A stretch of DNA of 38,088 nucleotides from an uncultured Piscirickettsiaceae bacterium (GTDB lineage: Bacteria; Pseudomonadota; Gammaproteobacteria; Methylococcales; Cycloclasticaceae), in assembly GCA_913061075.1 (NCBI GenBank), contig CAJXSK010000005.1:1-38088 (forward strand), read 5' to 3'. Positions 8,729 through 16,983 of this stretch are shown here, piece after piece. The notes under the pieces are model-generated. The model did not search any database and was not told where the DNA came from. It saw only the letters and a list, made by a program, of their open reading frames with translations. The position numbers and the translations under genes were made by a program. The first letter of the stretch is position 1; the number at the start of each line of letters is the position of its first letter.

Positions 8729-9364
8729 TTACTTTTCGACCGTATCACCATTAAATCTAGACAGCTCAATTCCGCTACCGACACTCAATAAAACAGAATC
8801 CATTTTGTCATGGCTTTTCACGTGATTTCTATAACTATCCGCTGTTTCACGAACACTAGCAGGGTAACGCATATTGTCTGCGGCGATCATCGCACCGTCG
8901 GCTAGTTTGGGATAAATCAAGTCGAAGCAGGGGATATAAAACCGTTTCCACAAATCCAATAATACAAAATCGATGGGATCTGATATATCTGCTAATGAGT
9001 CGAGCGCATCACCATTTTTAAATTCTACAAATTCCAATAACCCTGCTTTTTGCAGCATATTAGTCGCATAATCTTGCTTTTTAGCATCTAACTCTAAACT
9101 TATCACTTTGCCACCGTGTTGGCTAACGGCATCTGCAAACCAAATCGTTGAATAGCCAAACGATGCTCCCACCTCAACCACTGTTTTACATTCTGCTTGC
9201 TGAATAAGCAGGTGAAGTAGCTGGCCTGTTTGTGGGCCTACTGGCAATAAAAATTCATCAATTCGCGTATCAAAGTCTTCGCTAGACAGGCTTTTCATTA
9301 AGGCATTTTCTTGCTCTGTTCGTACGTGGTATTCATCTAAAACTGACTGAACTTGAGTTCTCAT
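8729..9364 (-). CDS. Class I SAM-dependent O-methyltransferase
   Basis: This 211-residue protein resembles the caffeoyl-CoA/catechol O-methyltransferase family. The SAM-binding motif I reads VVEVGASFGYST (around 60-71), followed by the acidic loop SLELD and the motif DFVLLD. A later ADNM is close to the metal-binding DN of this family. It starts by a four-base ATGA overlap with the end of the EamA gene, so the two are probably translationally coupled. A role in methylating catechol-type intermediates would suit the neighbouring dioxygenase genes but is only inferred. Confidence 0.82.
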   Translation of the reverse strand: MRTQVQSVLDEYHVRTEQENALMKSLSSEDFDTRIDEFLLPVGPQTGQLLHLLIQQAECKTVVEVGASFGYSTIWFADAVSQHGGKVISLELDAKKQDYATNMLQKAGLLEFVEFKNGDALDSLADISDPIDFVLLDLWKRFYIPCFDLIYPKLADGAMIAADNMRYPASVRETADSYRNHVKSHDKMDSVLLSVGSGIELSRFNGDTVEK

Positions 9365-10278
9365 CTTGTCTCCTGTTTAACCGTTACTGTAGGCGCTCTA
9401 TACCCTGCATAAAAACTACCTACAAAAATTAATACCATGCCGATGATTTGATATACATAGGGCATAACACCAAAAAGTAGTGCGTTAATTATAATGATAT
9501 AAACGGGCACCGTATTTAAAAACAGCGAAGCGCGTGACGGGCCAATAATCTTCATCCCTTTATTCCAAAACAATAGCGATAATACCGTTGGGCCAATGCT
9601 AATAAACAATAATCCCCAAAGAACATTCGCCGTTATCTGAGGTGTTTGAATATAATTCACTTCGAACACGCTCATCGGCATCACCACCACTAATGACAAT
9701 AGTACACCAACAGCTGTTATAAACAAGGGCGTCATTGTCACCATCGCGTTTTTCCCCATGATGCTATAAACCACCCAACTCACCATGCCCGCTAAAATTA
9801 ACAAATCACCCACATTAAAGTTAAGCAGTAATAAATTTGAAAACTGCCCTTCACTCAGAATAAACACCAGGCCAAAAATAGACACTACTGCTGCAACCCA
9901 ATGATGGTAATTCAACCTTTCCTTTAACAACACCGCCGCAAAAAAGGCCATTAACAACGGCGTTAATGAATTTAATAACCCCGCATTCGTTGCCGTTGTA
10001 TAACGCAAACCGTAATACAAACATGCTTGAAAGCCGACCACACCGGTAAGTGCTAGTGCCGCCATCAACGGCCAGTTTTTAATACCCTGTATTTGTTGCA
10101 GCTCACCGCTATGCCTTAACAATAATATAAAAATACTGCCGCCTATAACTAAGCGTGTACTAATAATTGACCAAGGGCCTAAAAACGCAGCCAAATACTG
10201 GCCTAACATCATATTACCGCCCCATAACAGTCCGGCTATGTTTAACAGTACGATGGCTTTAAGTGTTTCGTTTTTCAC
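9361..10278 (-). CDS. EamA/DMT-family transporter
   Basis: The 305-residue product is almost entirely membrane helices (about ten) arranged as two EamA repeats, as in drug/metabolite transporters of the RhaT/YdcZ class. The first repeat starts near residue 7 (LNIAGLLWGGNMMLGQYL) and the second near 155. Family members move small metabolites or amino acids, mostly outward; the substrate here is unknown. It lies 66 bases after the dioxygenase beta gene but beyond a strong terminator (10293-10319), so it probably has its own promoter or depends on read-through. It is coupled to the downstream O-methyltransferase by an ATGA overlap. Confidence 0.88.
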   Translation of the reverse strand: MKNETLKAIVLLNIAGLLWGGNMMLGQYLAAFLGPWSIISTRLVIGGSIFILLLRHSGELQQIQGIKNWPLMAALALTGVVGFQACLYYGLRYTTATNAGLLNSLTPLLMAFFAAVLLKERLNYHHWVAAVVSIFGLVFILSEGQFSNLLLLNFNVGDLLILAGMVSWVVYSIMGKNAMVTMTPLFITAVGVLLSLVVVMPMSVFEVNYIQTPQITANVLWGLLFISIGPTVLSLLFWNKGMKIIGPSRASLFLNTVPVYIIIINALLFGVMPYVYQIIGMVLIFVGSFYAGYRAPTVTVKQETR

Positions 10279-10292
10279 ATGACTCCCTTAAT

Positions 10293-10319
10293 AAAAAAGC
10301 CCCGTAGAAACGGGGCTTT
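10293..10319 (-). terminator. Rho-independent terminator of the dioxygenase operon
   Basis: On the minus strand AAGCCCCG pairs with CGGGGCTT around a six-base loop and is followed by a run of T (plus-strand A at 10293-10298). It lies between the beta-subunit stop at 10345 and the EamA start at 10278. It separates the SDR-alpha-beta operon from the EamA/methyltransferase pair. Confidence 0.92.
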
Positions 10320-10344
10320 CAGTATCACACAGATAGTTAGGTTA

Positions 10345-10893
10345 TTAAAAATATACGTTCATATTTTTGCTAATCAACACATTTTGCTTTAACAAAATAC
10401 GACGCCTTGCCAATTTCAACACACCATCTTCACGGCGCCAAAGATCTTTTCTATTACCAATCAGCGTATCTTCATCACGCTCTAAACGATTGCGATACAC
10501 CAAGAAGTTGGAATACACCAATACTTCATCTGGATTAGCCGTTGTTTCCACCTCTATATTAGAAATGATATGACAGTAACGCGTTGCAGGATCTTCTGAC
10601 CATGCCGTACCCGTTTCTAACCGATCAATTCGTTTACCTAATTCCTCTAAATTATCGTTGTAATAGGCCATCCGACTTAAATCGTTCATCTGGTCGGTTT
10701 TGTCTTTACGGTAACGCGTTTCGATGCCCGGCATAAAATAATGCACATCAGCCGTCATCATGTCGGTCCATTTTCTATATTCTTCATCATCAAGAAAACG
10801 CATTTCTCGATATAGCCGTTGTTCAACTTCTGAAATAAGCTCCACAGACGTTGCCGCTGTCCCTTCTTCTTTAAAATAAGCAACTATACTCAT
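10345..10893 (-). CDS. Aromatic-ring-hydroxylating dioxygenase, beta subunit
   Basis: The 182-residue protein fits the small subunit of Rieske non-heme iron dioxygenases, a cystatin/SnoaL-like fold that supports the alpha3beta3 hexamer and carries no cofactor. Family-typical stretches are the N-terminal helix with EQRLYREMRFLDDEEY and the C-terminal strand KLARRRILLKQNVL. It begins nine bases after the alpha-subunit stop, behind a strong AAGGAGG ribosome site, and is followed by a terminator. Stoichiometric co-expression with alpha is expected. Confidence 0.92.
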   Translation of the reverse strand: MSIVAYFKEEGTAATSVELISEVEQRLYREMRFLDDEEYRKWTDMMTADVHYFMPGIETRYRKDKTDQMNDLSRMAYYNDNLEELGKRIDRLETGTAWSEDPATRYCHIISNIEVETTANPDEVLVYSNFLVYRNRLERDEDTLIGNRKDLWRREDGVLKLARRRILLKQNVLISKNMNVYF

Positions 10894-10902
10894 GATGCCT
10901 CC

Positions 10903-12270
10903 TTAAGCCTTTTTCATGCTAGGTATATCGCGCGTTGCGCGACCATTTAGCTGACTTTTATGGCGCTCTGGCACATCATCCCAACCTTGTGCATTCATCA
11001 TATCTGCCCAACGTTGGTAGAATAGGCGCTGGTTAGAATCATTATATTGACCACGATATATCGTTCCCGGCATATCTGGGTGATCAATTTTTCGGCTAAT
11101 ACCACAGCCGTAATGTAGTTTTTCCTGACGAGTCACCACGCCGCGGTTGACTGTTGTACAGTTTTCCCAATTTTCGCCATCGTCCATTTCAAACGCGCCA
11201 CCTGGCCCAAAAGTACACATCACACCTTTAGTAATGTCATCTTTAATTTCTTCTGCCATTTCTTTATTCACAATCACAAAGGTTTTAAGCTCTAGCTCAT
11301 ACGGCCCTTTCGGGTTCCATGTTCTAAAGGTATGAATACCCGGTAAAAAAGACACGTTAGGGAAAATTGACGCTGATGCCACCGATCCAAATATTTTTGA
11401 CCGCACTTCTCCTAACCGTTTAGCCATTTGTGGACGTATGCGCTCGTAATATTCCATCACTTTTGGCCGACCCAATAAGAAAATATCACCAACACCTTCC
11501 ATACCAAACTCCCAACCATGGCCGTTTACACTGGCATGAAATGAGTTTTGCATATCAACCGGCGGAAAAGGCTCGCCATTGTTCATGGCTCTACAGCCTG
11601 AATCGTGCGTCCATCCGGCGTGTAATGCATCGCCAATAAAGTTTTCGACACCAAATTTCCAGTTCGCGCCGATCACTGATTTAATCGTGCCGCCAACAAA
11701 TTCAGTGCCGCCTTCTTCGTTATCGAGTAGGGCATCTAAATACCAGCGGAAATCGCCTAAAAAAGTTTCAAGCGACGGCGCGGTTTCATCAAACGTTGCG
11801 AAAATAAGACCTTTATAACTATCGATTTGCGCTACTTGTTTTAAACCCCAGTCTGCTTTATTAATATCGCCTTCTTCATAGCAATATTCTTCGTGCATAC
11901 CTGTCAATTCGCCAGCCGTATCAAACGACCAGCCATGATAGTTACAAACAAAACGACGTGAATTACCCGCGTCCGCAAAACAAACTTTATTACCTCGATG
12001 TGTGCATGAGTTTAAAAAGGCTTTAACGGTATTATCTTTTTGGCGCACCACAATCACACTGTCTTCACCCATGTGCGTGGTGATAAAATCACCCGGTTTA
12101 GGGATTTGTGAGTCGTGCGCTAAGAATAACCAGCATCGAGCAAAAATTTGGTACAGCTCTTGCTCGTAAATAGCTTGATCAGCAAAAATTCTGCGATCTA
12201 CCCAACCTTTTTCGATATCCATGTATCGACTGTAATCTGGCCTTGGGCCGCTCATGTTTTCTATTGGCAT
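10903..12270 (-). CDS. Rieske aromatic-ring-hydroxylating dioxygenase, alpha subunit
   Basis: The 455-residue catalytic subunit would insert both atoms of O2 into an aromatic ring to give a cis-dihydrodiol. The Rieske [2Fe-2S] ligands are Cys89, His91, Cys109 and His112 (CTH...CNYHGW). The catalytic motif GDALHAGWTH supplies the bridging Asp214 and iron ligands His217 and His222. The third ligand is one of the Asp residues at 363-364. The pattern GDxxHxGWTH resembles the naphthalene/PAH dioxygenase branch, while the operon's SDR looks like benzoate-diol dehydrogenases, so the substrate is left open. A GAGGAAG site precedes the ATG. No ferredoxin or ferredoxin reductase is encoded nearby, so electrons must come from components elsewhere. 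All metal ligands are intact. Confidence 0.94.
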   Translation of the reverse strand: MPIENMSGPRPDYSRYMDIEKGWVDRRIFADQAIYEQELYQIFARCWLFLAHDSQIPKPGDFITTHMGEDSVIVVRQKDNTVKAFLNSCTHRGNKVCFADAGNSRRFVCNYHGWSFDTAGELTGMHEEYCYEEGDINKADWGLKQVAQIDSYKGLIFATFDETAPSLETFLGDFRWYLDALLDNEEGGTEFVGGTIKSVIGANWKFGVENFIGDALHAGWTHDSGCRAMNNGEPFPPVDMQNSFHASVNGHGWEFGMEGVGDIFLLGRPKVMEYYERIRPQMAKRLGEVRSKIFGSVASASIFPNVSFLPGIHTFRTWNPKGPYELELKTFVIVNKEMAEEIKDDITKGVMCTFGPGGAFEMDDGENWENCTTVNRGVVTRQEKLHYGCGISRKIDHPDMPGTIYRGQYNDSNQRLFYQRWADMMNAQGWDDVPERHKSQLNGRATRDIPSMKKA

Positions 12271-12350
12271 TTAAACTTCCTCGTGTAGTTTTTCTATTTT
12301 TCACTCTCAATACTAAAGCGTTATTTTGAATCAATCAATGCTTTAAATCA

Positions 12351-13130
12351 CTAACCAATGCCACCGCCAGCGACATTAATTGTTTCACCCGTTATGTAAG
12401 ACGCTTCATCCGCCGCTAAAAAACAAATCGCTGCCGCTTCTTCTTCTGGTGTGCCGTAACGTTTCATTGGTGTGTCGCGAATGGTTTGCTCAATCACGCC
12501 TTGCATGCCCGCTTTGTCTACCTCAGTCGTTTCGCCCGTATGTCTTGGAATCGCTCGTTCGCCCTGGTCAATACCGCCCGGGTTTACGCAATTTACTCGA
12601 ACACCGTGTTCAGCTAATTCCAACGCCATACAGGTTGTTATGGCCTGCACCCCGCCTTTAGCAGCGGAGTAGGGCACACGATTTATTCCACGGGTTGCTA
12701 CAGAACCTACATTCACAATCGCGCCAAATTTTTGTTCCATCATGTAAGGAATAACAGCTCTGCAACACCACAGAGTGGGCCATAGTGACCGGTTAATTTC
12801 TTTTTCTATTTGGTCATCAGGGTATTCCCAAAAGGGTTTTGCCCAAATCGTACCGCCCACATTGTGTACCGATACATCAATACGACCAAATGCATCCATC
12901 GTTGCTTGCATGACCTTTTTTGCGCCCGCGCTGGTTTCTAAATCGGCCATACAAATCTCAGCAATACCGCCTTCATCGCGTATTTGTTGCTGTACCTGCA
13001 AGGCTTGTTCTTCCGCACGATCGGCAATCATCACCTTACCGCCTTCACTTGCAAACCGTAGTGCGCAGGCTTTTCCTATCCCTTGCGCTGCACCGGTTAC
13101 GACGACGACTTTATCTTTAAAACGTTGCAT
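12351..13130 (-). CDS. SDR dehydrogenase, cis-dihydrodiol (BenD-like)
   Basis: This 259-residue short-chain dehydrogenase has the dinucleotide motif TGAAQGIG (12-19), Asp37 at the end of strand 2 (favouring NAD+ over NADP+), and the catalytic set Asn90, Ser143, Tyr154 and Lys158. Stretches such as VGGTIWAKPF and TLWCCRAVIP recall BenD/XylL, the dehydrogenases that rearomatise dihydroxycyclohexadiene carboxylates to catechols. It is the first gene of the operon with the dioxygenase subunits, preceded by AAGGGG, so it probably oxidises their product. It is divergent from a glutathione S-transferase across 89 bases. The exact diol cannot be read from the sequence. Confidence 0.88.
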   Translation of the reverse strand: MQRFKDKVVVVTGAAQGIGKACALRFASEGGKVMIADRAEEQALQVQQQIRDEGGIAEICMADLETSAGAKKVMQATMDAFGRIDVSVHNVGGTIWAKPFWEYPDDQIEKEINRSLWPTLWCCRAVIPYMMEQKFGAIVNVGSVATRGINRVPYSAAKGGVQAITTCMALELAEHGVRVNCVNPGGIDQGERAIPRHTGETTEVDKAGMQGVIEQTIRDTPMKRYGTPEEEAAAICFLAADEASYITGETINVAGGGIG

Positions 13131-13219
13131 TTTTACCCCTTTAACGATTTTTGTTTACCTTTGCGCGGTAACCTTTTAGTATTCTCAGTCCAATTTAACC
13201 AAAAAACAGGACAAATGAA

Positions 13220-13828
13220 ATGAGTGATGTCACCTTATACGGATTTCCACTAAGCACCTACGTTAGAACAGCCCGCATTGCCTTGGCAGAAAAGGGCGTT
13301 GCTTACGAACATTTACCGTTTGAACCCAATACTGACGATATGATGGCCGTTAACCCAACCGGCAAAGTACCTGCGTTTAAACACGGCGATTTTGTTCTTT
13401 ATGAAACACTCGCCATTACCAACTACATTGACCAAGCATTTGATGGCCCAGCCTTACAACCTGCTGACGCTAAAGAACGTGCTGTGATGAACCAATGGAT
13501 TAGTTACATCAATGCGTATGTTTTCTCGGCGATGGTGCATGAAGTTATATTATTTAGGTTTGAAATGCTCCCTATGGATCAGGCCGTACTTGATGCTGGT
13601 GTGATTAAATCAAAAGACCAGCTTGCCTTATTAGAGGCCACGCTGTCTTCAAACGATTATTTAGCCGGCTCAACCGCTTCATTAGCGGATTTCTTCTTAT
13701 ACCCAATTTTGGCCTATATGGGCATGATTCCAGAAGCGTCTTTATTAGCTGATTACCCAGGCGTAACCGCTTGGAAAGCTCGTATGGAAAGTAAAGACAG
13801 CGTAACGGGTTCTGCGCCTCCTTTATAA
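13220..13828 (+). CDS. Glutathione S-transferase family protein
   Basis: The 202-residue protein has an N-terminal thioredoxin fold with the glutathione-binding signature NPTGKVPAF (cis-Pro51) and the pair Glu62-Thr63 in YETLAITNYI. An all-helical C-terminal domain follows. The early SxxV stretch (STYVRTARIAL) would hold the catalytic Ser or Thr region. Glutathione transferases often accompany aromatic-degradation genes, where they open epoxides, isomerise ring-cleavage products or dehalogenate. This gene is divergent from the SDR/dioxygenase operon, so a shared control region is possible. It is monocistronic, closed by a terminator at 13848-13873. Confidence 0.9.
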   Translation: MSDVTLYGFPLSTYVRTARIALAEKGVAYEHLPFEPNTDDMMAVNPTGKVPAFKHGDFVLYETLAITNYIDQAFDGPALQPADAKERAVMNQWISYINAYVFSAMVHEVILFRFEMLPMDQAVLDAGVIKSKDQLALLEATLSSNDYLAGSTASLADFFLYPILAYMGMIPEASLLADYPGVTAWKARMESKDSVTGSAPPL

Positions 13829-13847
13829 GCAGCGTCCCTTTGTTATG

Positions 13848-13873
13848 AAAAAAGCCGCTTTTGCGGCTTTTTT
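13848..13873 (+). terminator. Rho-independent terminator after the GST gene
   Basis: Six A, then GCCGC, a TTTT loop, GCGGC and six T make a symmetrical hairpin 20 bases after the GST stop. It separates GST from the DUF58/TgpA pair. The sequence could work in both directions. Confidence 0.92.
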
Positions 13874-13931
13874 CTCATCCGGCGTTTAAATCACGTGCTA
13901 AAGTTTAACGACCGGATTAATTTGTACGCAC

Positions 13932-14885
13932 ATGTCACTTTCTATCTCTCAACGGCTATCTATTAAACGCTTCACCAGGGGAGAACCGCCTAAGCACAGT
14001 AGCATCCGCCTCAATCATCGGCGCATTTTTATCTTGCCAAGCAAAGGTGGGTTAGCCCTTGGGTCGGTTGTTTTATTAATGCTGATTGCCTCCATTAACT
14101 ACAACAATAGTATGGGGTTTATATTTACTTTTCTTCTTGCCGCCGCCGCACAGGCATCCACCTTTTATAGTTACAAAAACTTATCGGGTCTTGTCATCTC
14201 CATGTCAAAAACACCGCCACTATTTTCAGGCGCTTCGGGTCATATCAATGTATTAATAAAAGAAACTAGCCAGCGTCAACGGTGGGCTATTAGCATAAAA
14301 CACCAAAAAAATTCAGACGATTTCAACCTACAGGCCTCACAAAACCAAGTCGTTAGTTTGCCAATAACACCTACCAAACGCGGTTGGTACACGCCAGATA
14401 CGGTCACCTTATACAGCCAATTTCCACTTGGGGTTTTTCGTGCATGGTCTCCATTAAAGTTTAATGCACCCATACTTGTTTATCCCACACCGGTAGACAC
14501 TGGCCTTTCCACGCCCCTTAAAAACAGTAAAGAAAGTAATGCTGCTATCGCTAGTTTAGACAGCGGAACAGATGATTTTGCTGGACTAAAACCCTACCAA
14601 ACAGGGCACAGCTACCGGCACATCAACTGGAAAGCCTTTGCCGCAGAAAAAGGCCTCTATACGAACGAGTTTAGTGCTGATCAATCCGCCACCATATGGC
14701 TTGATTGGGCGGCCTGTGCACATTTATCGCTCGAAGCTAAGCTATCTCAACTTTGTTTTTGGGTGTTGGCCGCCGAAAAAAATGGGCTGATTTATGGGTT
14801 GCGATTAGCAACGGTAACCATTGAGCCCAGTACCGGTTTAAATCATCAACATTGCTGTCTTAAAGCACTGGCTGTGTATGAATAA
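13932..14885 (+). CDS. DUF58 domain protein
   Basis: The 317-residue protein has one or two N-terminal membrane helices (about 40-80), a beta-rich middle, and the DUF58 signature D-x-A-G-L-x-x-Y-x-x-G-x-x-x-x-x-I-N-W-K-A at about 215-236. DUF58 proteins usually form a unit with a MoxR AAA+ ATPase and a TgpA-type transglutaminase. Here the TgpA gene follows with an eight-base overlap, implying coupling, but there is no MoxR gene upstream. In Pseudomonas aeruginosa the equivalent unit is linked to viability and the cell envelope; the precise function is unknown. Confidence 0.9.
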   Translation: MSLSISQRLSIKRFTRGEPPKHSSIRLNHRRIFILPSKGGLALGSVVLLMLIASINYNNSMGFIFTFLLAAAAQASTFYSYKNLSGLVISMSKTPPLFSGASGHINVLIKETSQRQRWAISIKHQKNSDDFNLQASQNQVVSLPITPTKRGWYTPDTVTLYSQFPLGVFRAWSPLKFNAPILVYPTPVDTGLSTPLKNSKESNAAIASLDSGTDDFAGLKPYQTGHSYRHINWKAFAAEKGLYTNEFSADQSATIWLDWAACAHLSLEAKLSQLCFWVLAAEKNGLIYGLRLATVTIEPSTGLNHQHCCLKALAVYE

Positions 14886-16842
14886 GCCAATACCGCCTTC
14901 AATCACAATACAGCCTGCGCTATTAAAGCTATTGCTGGTCATTGCTACCTTACTTGTGTTGCCCCACAGCCAACACCTAAACCCCACCTTCATTATTGCC
15001 GGCTTTGCACTACTGGCATGGCGGGCGTTGACATTATGGTTCCCAAAAACGCTGCCGCATAAATTATTGTTATTGCCGCTTTCAATCGGGCTTGCATTAT
15101 TGGTATTAAAAACCTTTGGTATGTCGTTAGGCCGTGATGCAAGCAGCAGCCTACTGATTATTTTAATGGGATTAAAGCTATTAGAAAGCCGCACAGCCAG
15201 AGACGTACAAGCCGTTATTTACATGTGTTTTTTCGTGTTGATAACCCCTTTCTTATTTGACCAGCGCATAGAATTGGCTTTGTATGCACTCATCATCTTT
15301 TTCTTATTATTGTTCGCGCTAATATTGAACAATACTCGAGGGCTCACCTTAAAAACCCCCCCTCTTTTACGCTTATCTGGCCTAGTGTTGTTACAAGCTA
15401 TTCCACTCATGTTGGTGTTTTTCTTGCTCTTTCCGCGGATGATTGGCCCACTTTGGGCAATGCCGGACAACAACACCGCCATCAGCGGTTTAACCGATAC
15501 GATCAACCCAGGGCAAGTGTCAAACCTAGCCTTATCTGATGAAACCGCCTTTAGAGTTCGCTTTAAGGGTACGCCGCCAGAACAAAAAGACCTGTATTGG
15601 CGCGGCCCCGTTTTTTGGGAAACAGACGGTCAAGCGTGGACATTAACACCGCCTAGAAAAAGCGCGTTTGAACGAGCAAAAGCTATACCGAATAACGCAA
15701 ATGACTACCAATACACGCTCATGATGGAGCCACATAATCAGTTTTGGGTGTATGCCCTAGACCTTCCAAACAAAGCACCTAACCGAACACGCTTATCGCA
15801 TGACCATCAATTAATTCTCGACAATAAACTAAGCCGAAATTTATCGTTTGATATCCGCTCTTCCACACACGCTAAAATAACCCAATTATCAAGCGACGAT
15901 CGGTCCCGAGCATTACTGCTACCGAACAACACAGACAAGCGGGTTATATCATTAGCGCAAACTTGGGTATCATCATCTACTAACCACCAACAGGTTATTA
16001 ATAAGGCCTTACGGTTTTATAACGATGAGTTTTATTACACCTTAAAACCACCGTCTTTAGGCACCAATCCGGTAGCTGAATTTTTATTCGACACGAAACG
16101 CGGCTTTTGTGGCCACTTCTCCACCAGTTTTGCCACACTGATGCGCGCTGCCAATATCCCCGCGCGGCTTGTAGGCGGTTACCAAGGCGGGGTATACAAC
16201 AAAGTAGGTGATTTCTATGACGTTCGCCAAGCCGACGCGCATGTTTGGGTTGAAGTGTGGCTAGACAATAGCGGCTGGACGCGTATTGATCCAACAGCCG
16301 CCATCGCACCTAATCGTATTGAACACAGCATTGATGTGTCACAAAATAGACAAAATGGCGATGTGAACTTTTTACTAACACCCCCAGAGGGCCTAGGAAA
16401 ATGGGTGCAACAACTTAACTGGATTCTACACAGCGTAGACTACCACTGGCAAAATGCCGTGCTAGCCTACGGCCCCGAAAAACAGCTCGACTTCCTTTCA
16501 ACGTTTGGAATCATTGATTGGGGAGACATGGTCATTTGGCTATCAATCTTCAGCGGCGTTATTCTATTTATCACCTTGAGTGTCTTATTCTTATTACACG
16601 CAACACCAAAAGACACCGTTCAAACCGCTTACCTAAAACTATGCAAACAGTTAGCAAAAAAAGCAGGAGCCCGTAATCATCACGAAACGAGTTCTGATTA
16701 TTTTAAACGTATTAACACCACGCACCTACATTCAACTACTGAGCTAAACCACTTAAAAAGGCTATATTTAACTGCACGTTATGGAAAAGGGCAGAGCCAA
16801 ACTTTCATCAATGCAGTGCGGCGGTTTAAACTAAAAAATTAA
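14878..16842 (+). CDS. tgpA: TgpA-type membrane transglutaminase (DUF3488/DUF4129)
   Basis: The 654-residue protein has an N-terminal block of about six membrane helices (residues 15-190, DUF3488), a periplasmic transglutaminase-like domain, a further helix near 555-575 and a C-terminal DUF4129-like cytoplasmic tail. The catalytic triad is intact: Cys411 in RGFCGHFS, His455 in DAHVWVEVW and Asp471 in RIDPTAA. This matches the layout of P. aeruginosa TgpA, reported as essential and acting on a periplasmic substrate. It is coupled to DUF58 by overlap and converges on mnmE across 141 bases without a clear terminator. Confidence 0.92.
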   Translation: MNKPIPPSITIQPALLKLLLVIATLLVLPHSQHLNPTFIIAGFALLAWRALTLWFPKTLPHKLLLLPLSIGLALLVLKTFGMSLGRDASSSLLIILMGLKLLESRTARDVQAVIYMCFFVLITPFLFDQRIELALYALIIFFLLLFALILNNTRGLTLKTPPLLRLSGLVLLQAIPLMLVFFLLFPRMIGPLWAMPDNNTAISGLTDTINPGQVSNLALSDETAFRVRFKGTPPEQKDLYWRGPVFWETDGQAWTLTPPRKSAFERAKAIPNNANDYQYTLMMEPHNQFWVYALDLPNKAPNRTRLSHDHQLILDNKLSRNLSFDIRSSTHAKITQLSSDDRSRALLLPNNTDKRVISLAQTWVSSSTNHQQVINKALRFYNDEFYYTLKPPSLGTNPVAEFLFDTKRGFCGHFSTSFATLMRAANIPARLVGGYQGGVYNKVGDFYDVRQADAHVWVEVWLDNSGWTRIDPTAAIAPNRIEHSIDVSQNRQNGDVNFLLTPPEGLGKWVQQLNWILHSVDYHWQNAVLAYGPEKQLDFLSTFGIIDWGDMVIWLSIFSGVILFITLSVLFLLHATPKDTVQTAYLKLCKQLAKKAGARNHHETSSDYFKRINTTHLHSTTELNHLKRLYLTARYGKGQSQTFINAVRRFKLKN

Positions 16843-16983
16843 CTTGTTATTAAGAGGAATAGATTTTCCCTGTAATTCATATACATATGGCGTACAACAA
16901 TTCCCTATAATGCGACAATTAAAAGAAAACGAGGAACTATTAACCTACTTCTATGCTTACCTTAACATAGCGCTATACGGGTT

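Noticed and set aside
8817-8832. TTTCACGTGA core resembling parS in the O-methyltransferase gene
   Set aside because: Six of sixteen positions differ from the consensus, including most outer bases on one side.
12775-13179. Plus-strand ORF of 134 codons
   Set aside because: It lies antisense to the SDR gene, which has full catalytic motifs; it is Cys/Ser-rich and looks like a frame shadow.
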